A stretch of 12,546 bases of DNA from an uncultured Clostridia bacterium. Lineage in GTDB: Bacteria > Bacillota > Clostridia > TANB77 > CAG-508. The stretch is from assembly GCA_934157205.1 (NCBI GenBank), contig CAKPHJ010000032.1, forward strand, positions 1-12,546, given 5' to 3'. Position numbers and translations under genes: made by a program. Every line of letters begins with the position of its first letter. Position 1 is the first letter of the stretch. The notes under the pieces were generated by a model, which was not told the DNA's origin, ran no database searches, and saw nothing but the letters and a program-made list of their open reading frames with translations. Positions 5,584 to 10,994 of this stretch are shown here, in pieces.

Positions 5584-6540
5584 ATGGAAAAAAGAATGAA
5601 CAATGAAAATTTAGTAAAAATTAAGGTTTTAGGAGTAGGCGGCGGAGGTACTAACGCGGTTTCAAGAATGATGGAAAGCAAAATTGAAAACATAGACCCA
5701 TACCTTATAAACACAGAAATGAGTATATTAAACAGAAATAAAAATATAAATCCTAAAAGAGTAATGCAAATAGGCAAGGAAACAACAAAAGGTTTAGGAG
5801 CTGGTGCAAATGAAATAATGGGAGAAAAAGCAGCTATAGAAAGCAAAGAACAAATAAAACAATTATTGCAAAATACAGATATGGTATTTATAACAGCTGG
5901 AATGGGTGGAGGTACAGGAACTGGAGCTGCACCTGTTATTGCAAAAATTGCAAAAGAAATGGGAATACTAACAGTAGGAATTGTAACAAAACCATTTTTA
6001 TTTGAAGGTAGAATGAGAGCAGTTAGAGCTGAAAATGGAATAAAAAAATTAAAAGAAAATGTAAATGCTTTAATTGTAATATTAAATGACAAACTATTAA
6101 AAGTAGCTGGAGATAAAGCAACTATAAATCAAGCTTTTGCACTAGCAGATGATGTTCTAAGACAAGGTGTAAAAAGTACAACAGATTTAGTAACAACAGT
6201 TGGAGAAATAAATATAGACTTTGCAGATATAAAAACAATTTTTAACTATAAAGGAAAAGCCTATATGGGAATAGGAAGTGCAAAAGGAGAAGAAACATTA
6301 AGTGATGCTGTAAAACAAGCAATAGAAAATCCTCTTACAGAATCTACAATTGAACATGCAAAAGGAGTTATATTTAATGTAACAGGAGGAGAAGATTTAA
6401 GTTTAACAGAAATAAGTAGTAGTATACAATTAATAAATGACAAAATAGATGGAGAAGCAAATATAATGTTTGGTACTGTTATTGACAAAAATTTAAAAGA
6501 TGAAGTAAAAGTTACAGTAATTGCTACAGGTATAGAATAA
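5584..6540 (+). CDS. ftsZ: FtsZ cell division GTPase lacking the C-terminal tail
   Basis: The protein has 318 residues, against about 380 for B. subtilis FtsZ. FtsZ is the bacterial tubulin that polymerises into the cytokinetic ring. The nucleotide-binding loop VLGVGGGGTNAV is at 15-26 and the tubulin signature GGGTGTG at 108-114. The T7 synergy loop N210-I-D212-F-A-D215 is intact, so GTP hydrolysis between subunits should work. The protein stops at VTVIATGIE, exactly where the globular core ends: the variable linker and the conserved C-terminal peptide that binds FtsA, SepF, EzrA and ZapA-type partners are absent. A terminator follows at once, so this is not a frameshift. It also differs at usually fixed spots (NTE at 43-45 for NTD; VILND at 165-169 for VIPND). 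It may be a second, specialised FtsZ, or the only one. Confidence 0.92.
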   Translation: MEKRMNNENLVKIKVLGVGGGGTNAVSRMMESKIENIDPYLINTEMSILNRNKNINPKRVMQIGKETTKGLGAGANEIMGEKAAIESKEQIKQLLQNTDMVFITAGMGGGTGTGAAPVIAKIAKEMGILTVGIVTKPFLFEGRMRAVRAENGIKKLKENVNALIVILNDKLLKVAGDKATINQAFALADDVLRQGVKSTTDLVTTVGEINIDFADIKTIFNYKGKAYMGIGSAKGEETLSDAVKQAIENPLTESTIEHAKGVIFNVTGGEDLSLTEISSSIQLINDKIDGEANIMFGTVIDKNLKDEVKVTVIATGIE

Positions 6541-6577
6541 AAAAAATAAGAAAAATTTTTATTTTTCTTATTTTTTT
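6541..6577 (+). terminator. Intrinsic terminator of ftsZ
   Basis: A perfect 15-bp stem (AAAAAATAAGAAAAA with TTTTTCTTATTTTTT) and 6-nt loop lies immediately after the ftsZ stop codon and ends in a T run. Confidence 0.82.
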
Positions 6578-6580
6578 GAG

Positions 6581-6610
6581 TGTGATTTTTTAGCTTATTT
6601 ATGATATAAT
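6581..6610 (+). promoter_or_regulatory. Candidate promoter of the thioesterase operon
   Basis: TATAAT at 6605-6610 is preceded by TGA (extended -10). The -35 is poor (TGTGAT at 6581-6586, 18-nt spacer), which is acceptable for an extended -10 promoter. It lies between the ftsZ terminator and the thioesterase start at 6649. Confidence 0.5.
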
Positions 6611-6648
6611 AACTACAAATTAAATGCAGAACAGAAAGGAAAAACAAA

Positions 6649-7167
6649 ATGAAAATTATAAGTAAACAAAAAAATAGTAAAATGTGTATAATCTGTGGTA
6701 TGGACAATCCAATAGGATTGAAAGCTCAATTTTATAATATGGAAGATGAAAGTGTTATGACAATGTTTAAATACAAGGAAGAACATCAAAGTTTTCCTCA
6801 AAGAGTTCATGGAGGTTTAATAGCAACTATGCTTGATGAACTAGGATTAAGAGCACTATGGGCAAAGAAATCAGAAGAAGAATTTGGAGTAACAATATCA
6901 ATGGAAGTAAAATACAGAAAACCTGTACCATATAATGAAACGATAATAGGAAAAGGATTAGTAAAAAAAGAAACTCCTAAATTTATAGTTATAGATACAG
7001 AACTTTTTGATAAAAAAGGAAATTTACTTGCAAATGCAGAAGTAAAATATATAAAATTAGATGTAAACAAAATTTCAAAAGAAGTTGATCCACATGAAGA
7101 AATGTGTTATTTAATTGAAGATGATATAAAAGAAATATCATTTGAAAATAATGATAATATTTTATAA
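6649..7167 (+). CDS. PaaI-family hotdog thioesterase
   Basis: The 172-residue hotdog-fold protein is of the PaaI/4HBT type, a group that hydrolyses acyl-CoA thioesters; the substrate cannot be told from sequence. A small CIICGMDNPIGLKA segment (13-26), typical of this subgroup, precedes the fold. The family motif RVHGGLIATMLDE (52-64) holds the HGG loop and acidic residue used in catalysis. The strands EVKYRKPVPYNE and GNLLANAEVKYIKL follow. The last 25 or so residues are an acidic extension beyond the usual fold. AGAAAGGA precedes the ATG. It is first in a probable three-gene operon; the next gene begins 24 bases after its stop. Confidence 0.88.
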   Translation: MKIISKQKNSKMCIICGMDNPIGLKAQFYNMEDESVMTMFKYKEEHQSFPQRVHGGLIATMLDELGLRALWAKKSEEEFGVTISMEVKYRKPVPYNETIIGKGLVKKETPKFIVIDTELFDKKGNLLANAEVKYIKLDVNKISKEVDPHEEMCYLIEDDIKEISFENNDNIL

Positions 7168-7190
7168 AAATATAAAAGGAGGCAAATAGT

Positions 7191-7694
7191 ATGGCAGGAT
7201 TTTTGGTTGTAATTTTTGCACCTATAATTACATTTATAGGTTTGTTTTACCTTACTCTGATTTTAGCAGTTATACTGTATATAATAATGAGTTATACATT
7301 TCAAAGTATTTCAATTATGTGTATGAGAAAAAATATGGGTTATAAAAATAATTTTGTAGCTTGGATACCTTTTTATAATAAATATTTATTGGGAAAAATA
7401 GCTAAAAATAAAATAATAGGTGGAATATCAAGTTTCTTATCAATTTTATTAATTTGTCTGCTTATTTATTTTCATATTTATCAAGAATATGAAACAGTCC
7501 AATGTAGCATTTTTTTAATTAGTTTAATAACTGTTTTTATATTAGATACAATAATAGCACATAAAATATATACAAGTTATACAGGTAAATATGGAGATAT
7601 ATTAACAGTATTTAATGTCTTATCTTTTGGATTATTAAGACCAATATTTCTTTTTCTAATTAGAAATAAAAAGAATAAAGATATTATAAATTAA
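7191..7694 (+). CDS. Four-helix membrane protein, function unknown
   Basis: This is a 167-residue very hydrophobic protein. Probable membrane segments lie at about 4-35 (possibly one long or two short helices), 74-94, 102-122 and 137-158. Between the first and second is the cytosolic-type stretch YKNNFVAWIPFYNKYLLGKIA, in which the WIPFYN-type motif recalls small uncharacterised membrane families such as DUF5684; that link is tentative. The C-terminus is basic (RNKKNKDIIN). AAAGGAGG lies about 8 nt before the ATG, a strong ribosome-binding site. It sits between a thioesterase and a DUF1653 gene in the same direction with short gaps. I do not recognise a function. Confidence 0.75.
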   Translation: MAGFLVVIFAPIITFIGLFYLTLILAVILYIIMSYTFQSISIMCMRKNMGYKNNFVAWIPFYNKYLLGKIAKNKIIGGISSFLSILLICLLIYFHIYQEYETVQCSIFLISLITVFILDTIIAHKIYTSYTGKYGDILTVFNVLSFGLLRPIFLFLIRNKKNKDIIN

Positions 7695-7739
7695 TAAAAA
7701 AGATAAAATTATAATAAATAGTAATTTAAGGAGTAATTT

Positions 7740-8030
7740 ATGGAAAGAAAATTTAATAAGGGAGATATTGTTCAACATTTTAAGAGAGAAAAAATGACTG
7801 AGGAACAATTAAAAGAAGAACCAAACATATATTTATATGAAATTATTGGCATTGCTAGACACACTGAAAATAAGGAAGAATTAATGATTTATAAACCTTT
7901 GTATTCAACTGAATGTACAAATGGTGTTGCTTTTGCTGCAAGACCATTAGAGATGTTTATGTCAGAAGTAGATCATGAAAAATATCCAGATGTTACTCAA
8001 AAATATCGTTTTGAATTAAAGAATTTATAA
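7740..8030 (+). CDS. DUF1653 domain protein
   Basis: The 96-residue protein contains the small beta-barrel DUF1653 fold: FNKGDIVQHFKRE (about 5-17), YEIIGIARHTENKEELMIYKPLY (about 33-55), a RPLEMF segment (about 68-73) and a C-terminal RFEL. The family is widespread and uncharacterised. Compared with typical members there is an insert after HFKRE (MTEEQLKEEPNIY). AAGGAG lies 6 nt or so before the ATG. It is 45 bases after the membrane-protein gene and probably in the same operon. An AT-rich leader stretch before it is repeated before the GNAT gene. Confidence 0.85.
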   Translation: MERKFNKGDIVQHFKREKMTEEQLKEEPNIYLYEIIGIARHTENKEELMIYKPLYSTECTNGVAFAARPLEMFMSEVDHEKYPDVTQKYRFELKNL

Positions 8031-8095
8031 AAGAATAATAAATAACAAATCACAATATTTACAGGGACTAAATTATGAAAGTTAGTTAAGAATTA

Positions 8096-8123
8096 TTGAT
8101 TTTATAAAGTATTATGTTATAAT
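8096..8123 (+). promoter_or_regulatory. Possible second upstream promoter for the Panacea operon
   Basis: TTGATT (8096-8101), a 16-nt spacer and TATAAT (8118-8123). It is plausible but weaker than the consensus promoter at 8179-8207. The 261-base gap between the DUF1653 and Panacea genes otherwise shows no terminator or other feature. Confidence 0.35.
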
Positions 8124-8178
8124 GTAATGAAAAATAGACCATATTATAAAAAAATAGATAATAGAAATATAGAAATTA

Positions 8179-8207
8179 TTGACAAAAACAAACAAAGGTT
8201 TTATAAT
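8179..8207 (+). promoter_or_regulatory. Perfect-consensus sigma-A promoter of the Panacea operon
   Basis: TTGACA (8179-8184), a 17-nt spacer and TATAAT (8202-8207). It leaves a leader of about 80 nt before the start at 8292 and makes the two-gene module an independent transcription unit. Confidence 0.85.
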
Positions 8208-8278
8208 ATATAAGAATAAATGCTAAATTTATTATATAATATATTATTGCTGAAAAAATATATTATAAATCTAAAAGA

Positions 8279-8284
8279 AGGAGG
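8279..8284 (+). promoter_or_regulatory. Shine-Dalgarno site fixing the Panacea gene start
   Basis: AGGAGG lies 7 nt before the ATG at 8292. The longer in-frame ATG at 8220 has no such site and would place this one within the coding region. Confidence 0.88.
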
Positions 8285-8291
8285 AAATTCT

Positions 8292-8753
8292 ATGTTCAAT
8301 AAAGGAAAATATAGTGCAATAGACATTGCAAATTGGTTTTTAAATGAAAATAGAAAACAAATGAATTTTGGAGATTCTGAATTTATAACAAACTTAAAAT
8401 TGCAAAAGTTATTATATTATGCACAAGGATGCTATTTAGCACAAAATGATGAGAGTTTAATAAAAGAAGATTTTCTAGCATGGGAACATGGACCAGTAAT
8501 CAGAAAAATATATGATAAATTTAGAATATTTGGATCAAATGGAATACAATATGAAGAAGATTATGATGATAAATTAGATGAAGATACTAAAGTATTATTA
8601 AAAAAAGTTTATGATAGGTTTGGACAATATACAGCATGGAAACTAAGAGATATGACACACCAAGAAACACCATGGAAGGAAACAGACAGGAACCATGTTA
8701 TAGACAAAAGGATAATACAGAATTATTTCAAGGAGAACTATAGCAATATATAA
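8292..8753 (+). CDS. Panacea (SocA-like, DUF4065) domain protein, probable antitoxin
   Basis: This 153-residue protein is made almost entirely of the Panacea domain. Its hallmarks are the N-terminal helix YSAIDIANWFL, TNLKLQKLLYYAQGCYL (33-49), FLAWEHGPVIRKIYDKF (61-77), and LRDMTHQETPW (118-128). Panacea proteins are antitoxins in many unrelated toxin-antitoxin pairs; SocA of Caulobacter, a proteolysis adaptor for the toxin SocB, is the classic relative. The gene stops at TAA, sharing its last A with the ATG of the next gene, so the pair is translationally coupled. A consensus promoter precedes it and a terminator closes the unit. The domain call is firm; the antitoxin role rests on family knowledge and gene pairing. 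Confidence 0.9.
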   Translation: MFNKGKYSAIDIANWFLNENRKQMNFGDSEFITNLKLQKLLYYAQGCYLAQNDESLIKEDFLAWEHGPVIRKIYDKFRIFGSNGIQYEEDYDDKLDEDTKVLLKKVYDRFGQYTAWKLRDMTHQETPWKETDRNHVIDKRIIQNYFKENYSNI

Positions 8754-9154
8754 TGCTAGAATGTAGACATGATGAAAATATAATTCTTTCATTTAAGTAT
8801 TCTGTTAATTCAAAGGAATATGCAATAGAAAAAATAACGAAAAAAACAAAAGAAAAATGCAACGAAATAATGTATGAATTATACGAAAAGTTTAAAGAAC
8901 TGTCAAATGTAAGATTGATAGATTTTCAAAATAAACCTAAATCAGTAGGATATGAGATGTTACCATTATATGAATTAAATGTAGTAATAGATGAAAGAAT
9001 AAGAAAAGAATTAAGGTTAACAAATGATAGTAAAATTATAGTATTTAGATTTAATAAACAAAAATGTAGAATGCTTTTAGTACAGTCAAAGAAATGTCCA
9101 TCACTTTTATATGTAATTGGGTATGATTGGAATTATAGTGCATATAAGCATTAA
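8753..9154 (+). CDS. Unrecognised 133-residue protein, probable toxin partner of the Panacea protein
   Basis: The start codon overlaps the stop of the Panacea gene (TAATG), so it is translated by coupling and there is no ribosome-binding site of its own beyond AAGGAGAA about 20 bases upstream. There is no signal peptide or membrane helix. The N-terminal half is basic and helical (EKITKKTKEKCNEIMYELYE), with four or five cysteines in all. The C-terminal part, IIVFRFNKQKCRMLLVQ then LLYVIGYDWNYSAYKH (about 95-133), has the strand-rich pattern ending in a D-x-N/H-x-x-x-Y-x-H tail seen in small proteins paired with antitoxins. I cannot name a family. The toxin call is inferred from position after a Panacea antitoxin. 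Confidence 0.65.
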   Translation: MLECRHDENIILSFKYSVNSKEYAIEKITKKTKEKCNEIMYELYEKFKELSNVRLIDFQNKPKSVGYEMLPLYELNVVIDERIRKELRLTNDSKIIVFRFNKQKCRMLLVQSKKCPSLLYVIGYDWNYSAYKH

Positions 9155-9186
9155 AAAATATTTGATAAAATATACTATAAAAGTAA

Positions 9187-9230
9187 AAAGCTCACATCTG
9201 TAACTTTGGCGAGTTAGGTGTGAGTTTTTT
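9187..9230 (+). terminator. Intrinsic terminator of the Panacea module
   Basis: CTCACATCT (9191-9199) pairs with AGGTGTGAG (9216-9224) with one G-U pair. An inner AACT/AGTT stem closes a 6-nt loop, and TTTTTT follows. Confidence 0.88.
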
Positions 9231-9242
9231 CAAACTTAATTC

Positions 9243-9268
9243 GGCAAAACCACGTTTGTGGATTTGTC
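9243..9268. repeat. Small hairpin in the gap before the GNAT gene
   Basis: GGCAAAACCAC pairs with GTGGATTTGTC around a GTTT loop, 11 positions with one A-A mismatch and one G-U pair. No T run follows. It lies in the 210-base gap between the Panacea module and the GNAT gene, where no clear promoter for the GNAT gene was seen. Confidence 0.45.
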
Positions 9269-9364
9269 ATTTCCTGTATTTATTATGAGCTATTTAAAGA
9301 TAAAAAGTCAAGAAAAATATAAAATTATAATAAATAAATAGTAATTTATGGAGGATATAAAAAT

Positions 9365-9835
9365 ATGAATATTAGAAATGCCCAAATAGAAGATATAAAT
9401 AAAATTAGTGAGCTAATGTTACAAGTTGCAAAAATTCACAGTAATGCCAGAAAAGATATTTTTAAAGAAAAAAGTATTGAAGAAATAAAAATTGAAGTTA
9501 ATAATAGAATAAATAACAAGGAAAATATATTAGTTGCAGAAGAAAATAATAATATATATGGAGTTATTATTTATAAAATTAAAGAAGTTAAAGAACATAT
9601 AAATCTAAAAGATAGGACAATCTTATGGATAGACGAATTAGTTGTAGATGAAAAAGTTAGAAAAATGGGAATAGGTAAAAATTTATTTTCAGAAGTAAAA
9701 AGAATTGCAAAAGAAAGAAATTATGATGCAGTTGAATTGAATTGTTGGAATTTTAATGAAAGAGCAATTCAATTTTATGAAAGATGTGGAATGAATATAC
9801 AAAGATTAATAATGGAGATAAAAACAGATATATAA
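9365..9835 (+). CDS. GNAT-family N-acetyltransferase
   Basis: The 156-residue protein has the GNAT fold, which transfers an acetyl group from acetyl-CoA to an amine; the acceptor is unknown. MNIRNAQIEDINKISELM is the usual first strand and helix. Motif A is clear at 88-104 (WIDELVVDEKVRKMGIG), with the acetyl-CoA pyrophosphate loop R99-x-x-G102-x-G104. Motif B follows with LNCWNFNERAIQFYERCGM (125-143). GGAGG lies about 10 nt before the ATG. It is a single gene between the Panacea terminator and a bidirectional terminator shared with rpsI. Its leader repeats part of the sequence ahead of the DUF1653 gene. Confidence 0.9.
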   Translation: MNIRNAQIEDINKISELMLQVAKIHSNARKDIFKEKSIEEIKIEVNNRINNKENILVAEENNNIYGVIIYKIKEVKEHINLKDRTILWIDELVVDEKVRKMGIGKNLFSEVKRIAKERNYDAVELNCWNFNERAIQFYERCGMNIQRLIMEIKTDI

Positions 9836-9862
9836 ATTATAACAAAAAATTACTGAACAATA

Positions 9863-9908
9863 ATAAAAAACCTCGGAAGTTTTGAAACTTCTGAGGTTGA
9901 ATTTTTTG
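9863..9908. terminator. Bidirectional terminator between the GNAT gene and rpsI
   Basis: AACCTCGGAAGTTT (9869-9882) pairs with AAACTTCTGAGGTT (9885-9898), with one G-T wobble. The A run on the left gives a perfect T run for the minus-strand rpsI transcript, and GAATTTTTT on the right serves the plus-strand GNAT transcript. Confidence 0.88.
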
Positions 9909-9921
9909 ATAAAAGCTCTTT

Positions 9922-10323
9922 TTATCTTTTGCTAAATTGAGGAGCTTTTCTAGCTTTTTTAAGACCGTATTTTTTTCTTTCTTTCATACGAGAATCTCTT
10001 GTTAAGAATCCTGCAGATTTTAAAGCTGGTCTATATTCAGAATTAGCTTCATTTAAAGCTCTAGCAATACCATGACGAATAGCACCTGCTTGACCAGTAA
10101 ATCCGCCACCTTTTACAGTACAAATAACATCATATTTTGTAGCTGTATTTGTAACAACTAATGGTTGTCTTACTATAACTTTTAAAGTTTCTAGACCGAA
10201 AAATTCATCAATATCTTTTCCATTTATAGTTATTTTTCCATTACCTTCTACTAATCTAACTCTAGCTATAGAACTTTTTCTTCTACCTGTACCATAGAAA
10301 AATATGTTTTCTTTTTTTGCCAT
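9922..10323 (-). CDS. rpsI: 30S ribosomal protein S9
   Basis: The 133-residue protein is normal in length. S9 binds 16S rRNA in the head of the small subunit and its C-terminal tail reaches the P-site tRNA. Visible family blocks are FYGTGRRKSSIARVRL, a VKGGGFTGQAGAIRHGIARAL stretch starting near residue 69, LTRDSRMKERKKYGLKKARKAPQFSKR at the C-terminus, ending in the universal S-K-R. The start at 10323 follows GGGAGG in the 3' end of rplM, one base after the rplM stop, so the two are co-transcribed and probably translationally coupled. The reading frame is intact and ends before the bidirectional terminator. Confidence 0.98.
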   Translation of the reverse strand: MAKKENIFFYGTGRRKSSIARVRLVEGNGKITINGKDIDEFFGLETLKVIVRQPLVVTNTATKYDVICTVKGGGFTGQAGAIRHGIARALNEANSEYRPALKSAGFLTRDSRMKERKKYGLKKARKAPQFSKR

Positions 10324-10324
10324 T

Positions 10325-10762
10325 TTATTTTACCTCCCATATTTCTGGTTTTTGTGCTTGATTTTCATGTTCATTTCCTGCATATACTCTTAATTTCTTT
10401 AAACATTGAGCTCCTAAAGAGTTATGTGGTAACATTCCTTTTATTGCTAATGTCATAGCTTTTTCTGGATTTTTTTCAAGCATTACTTTTGCAGGAGTTT
10501 CTTTCATTCCTCCAATATAACCTGAATGATGTCTGTATACTTTTTGATTTAATTTGTTTCCTGTTAAAATAACATCTTTGCAGTTTAATATAATAACATG
10601 ATCACCTGTATCAATATTAGGTGTATATGTTGGTTTATGTTTTCCTCTTAATAATTTAGCAGCTTCTGTTGCTACTCTACCAAGTGGTTTGTTAGCTGCA
10701 TCTATTATATACCACTTGCTTTCAACTTCACCTTTTTTTGCACTATATGTTGTATTATTCAT
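10325..10762 (-). CDS. rplM: 50S ribosomal protein L13
   Basis: The 145-residue protein is normal in length. L13 is an early assembly protein of the large subunit that binds 23S rRNA. It shows WYIIDAANKPLGRVATEAAKLLRGKHKPTYTP-type sequence from residue 17, GDHVIILNCKDVILTGNKL, YRHHSGYIGGMKE and the GMLPHNSLGAQCLKKLRVY block. AGGAGGG lies 11 nt before the ATG. It is the first gene of the rplM-rpsI operon, with its own consensus promoter and a structured leader of about 95 nt that probably carries feedback control. Confidence 0.98.
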   Translation of the reverse strand: MNNTTYSAKKGEVESKWYIIDAANKPLGRVATEAAKLLRGKHKPTYTPNIDTGDHVIILNCKDVILTGNKLNQKVYRHHSGYIGGMKETPAKVMLEKNPEKAMTLAIKGMLPHNSLGAQCLKKLRVYAGNEHENQAQKPEIWEVK

Positions 10763-10809
10763 GGTAATAATTACCCTCCTATTTCTTAATTTAATATTTT
10801 ATATGGGCT

Positions 10810-10839
10810 AAATAAAACTACCGGGGAGAAGCTCTATTT
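10810..10839 (-). promoter_or_regulatory. Hairpin in the rplM leader, candidate L13 autoregulatory element
   Basis: On the minus strand AAATAGAGCT pairs with AGTTTTATTT (10 positions including two G-U pairs) around a 10-nt C-rich loop, TCTCCCCGGT. It lies in the 5' leader of rplM between the promoter and the ribosome-binding site. Firmicute rplM genes are known to have an L13 leader that binds the protein for feedback control. Equating this hairpin with that element is inference. Confidence 0.5.
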
Positions 10840-10867
10840 AATTCTCATATTTTCTAATTGCGTAAAT

Positions 10868-10896
10868 ATTATATTATAATAAAGCTGATTTGTCAA
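10868..10896 (-). promoter_or_regulatory. Perfect-consensus sigma-A promoter of rplM-rpsI
   Basis: On the minus strand TTGACA (10891-10896), a 17-nt spacer and TATAAT (10868-10873). It predicts a transcript start near 10861 and a leader of just under 100 nt before rplM. Confidence 0.9.
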
Positions 10897-10911
10897 GCAA
10901 TTTTTAAGGAC

Positions 10912-10940
10912 TTGACAATAAAAAAAAAATTGTGTATACT
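10912..10940 (+). promoter_or_regulatory. Sigma-A promoter of the NlpC/P60 gene
   Basis: TTGACA (10912-10917), a 17-nt A-rich spacer and TATACT (10935-10940). It is arranged back to back with the rplM promoter; only 15 bases separate the two -35 boxes. Confidence 0.85.
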
Positions 10941-10994
10941 GTACAAATAATGAAAGTTGCATAAAATACATATAATAAAATAAGGAGTAGAAAA

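Noticed and set aside
5550..6092. 180-codon minus-strand frame opposite ftsZ
   Set aside because: A shadow of ftsZ: hydrophobic Phe/Ile/Pro-rich composition, and it lies opposite conserved FtsZ motifs.
8127..8213. 28-codon frame in the gap before the Panacea gene
   Set aside because: It has no ribosome-binding site and it spans the consensus promoter at 8179-8207.
8220..8291. N-terminal extension of the Panacea protein
   Set aside because: There is no ribosome-binding site for the ATG at 8220, while AGGAGG is correctly spaced for 8292; the extension is hydrophobic and AT-rich.
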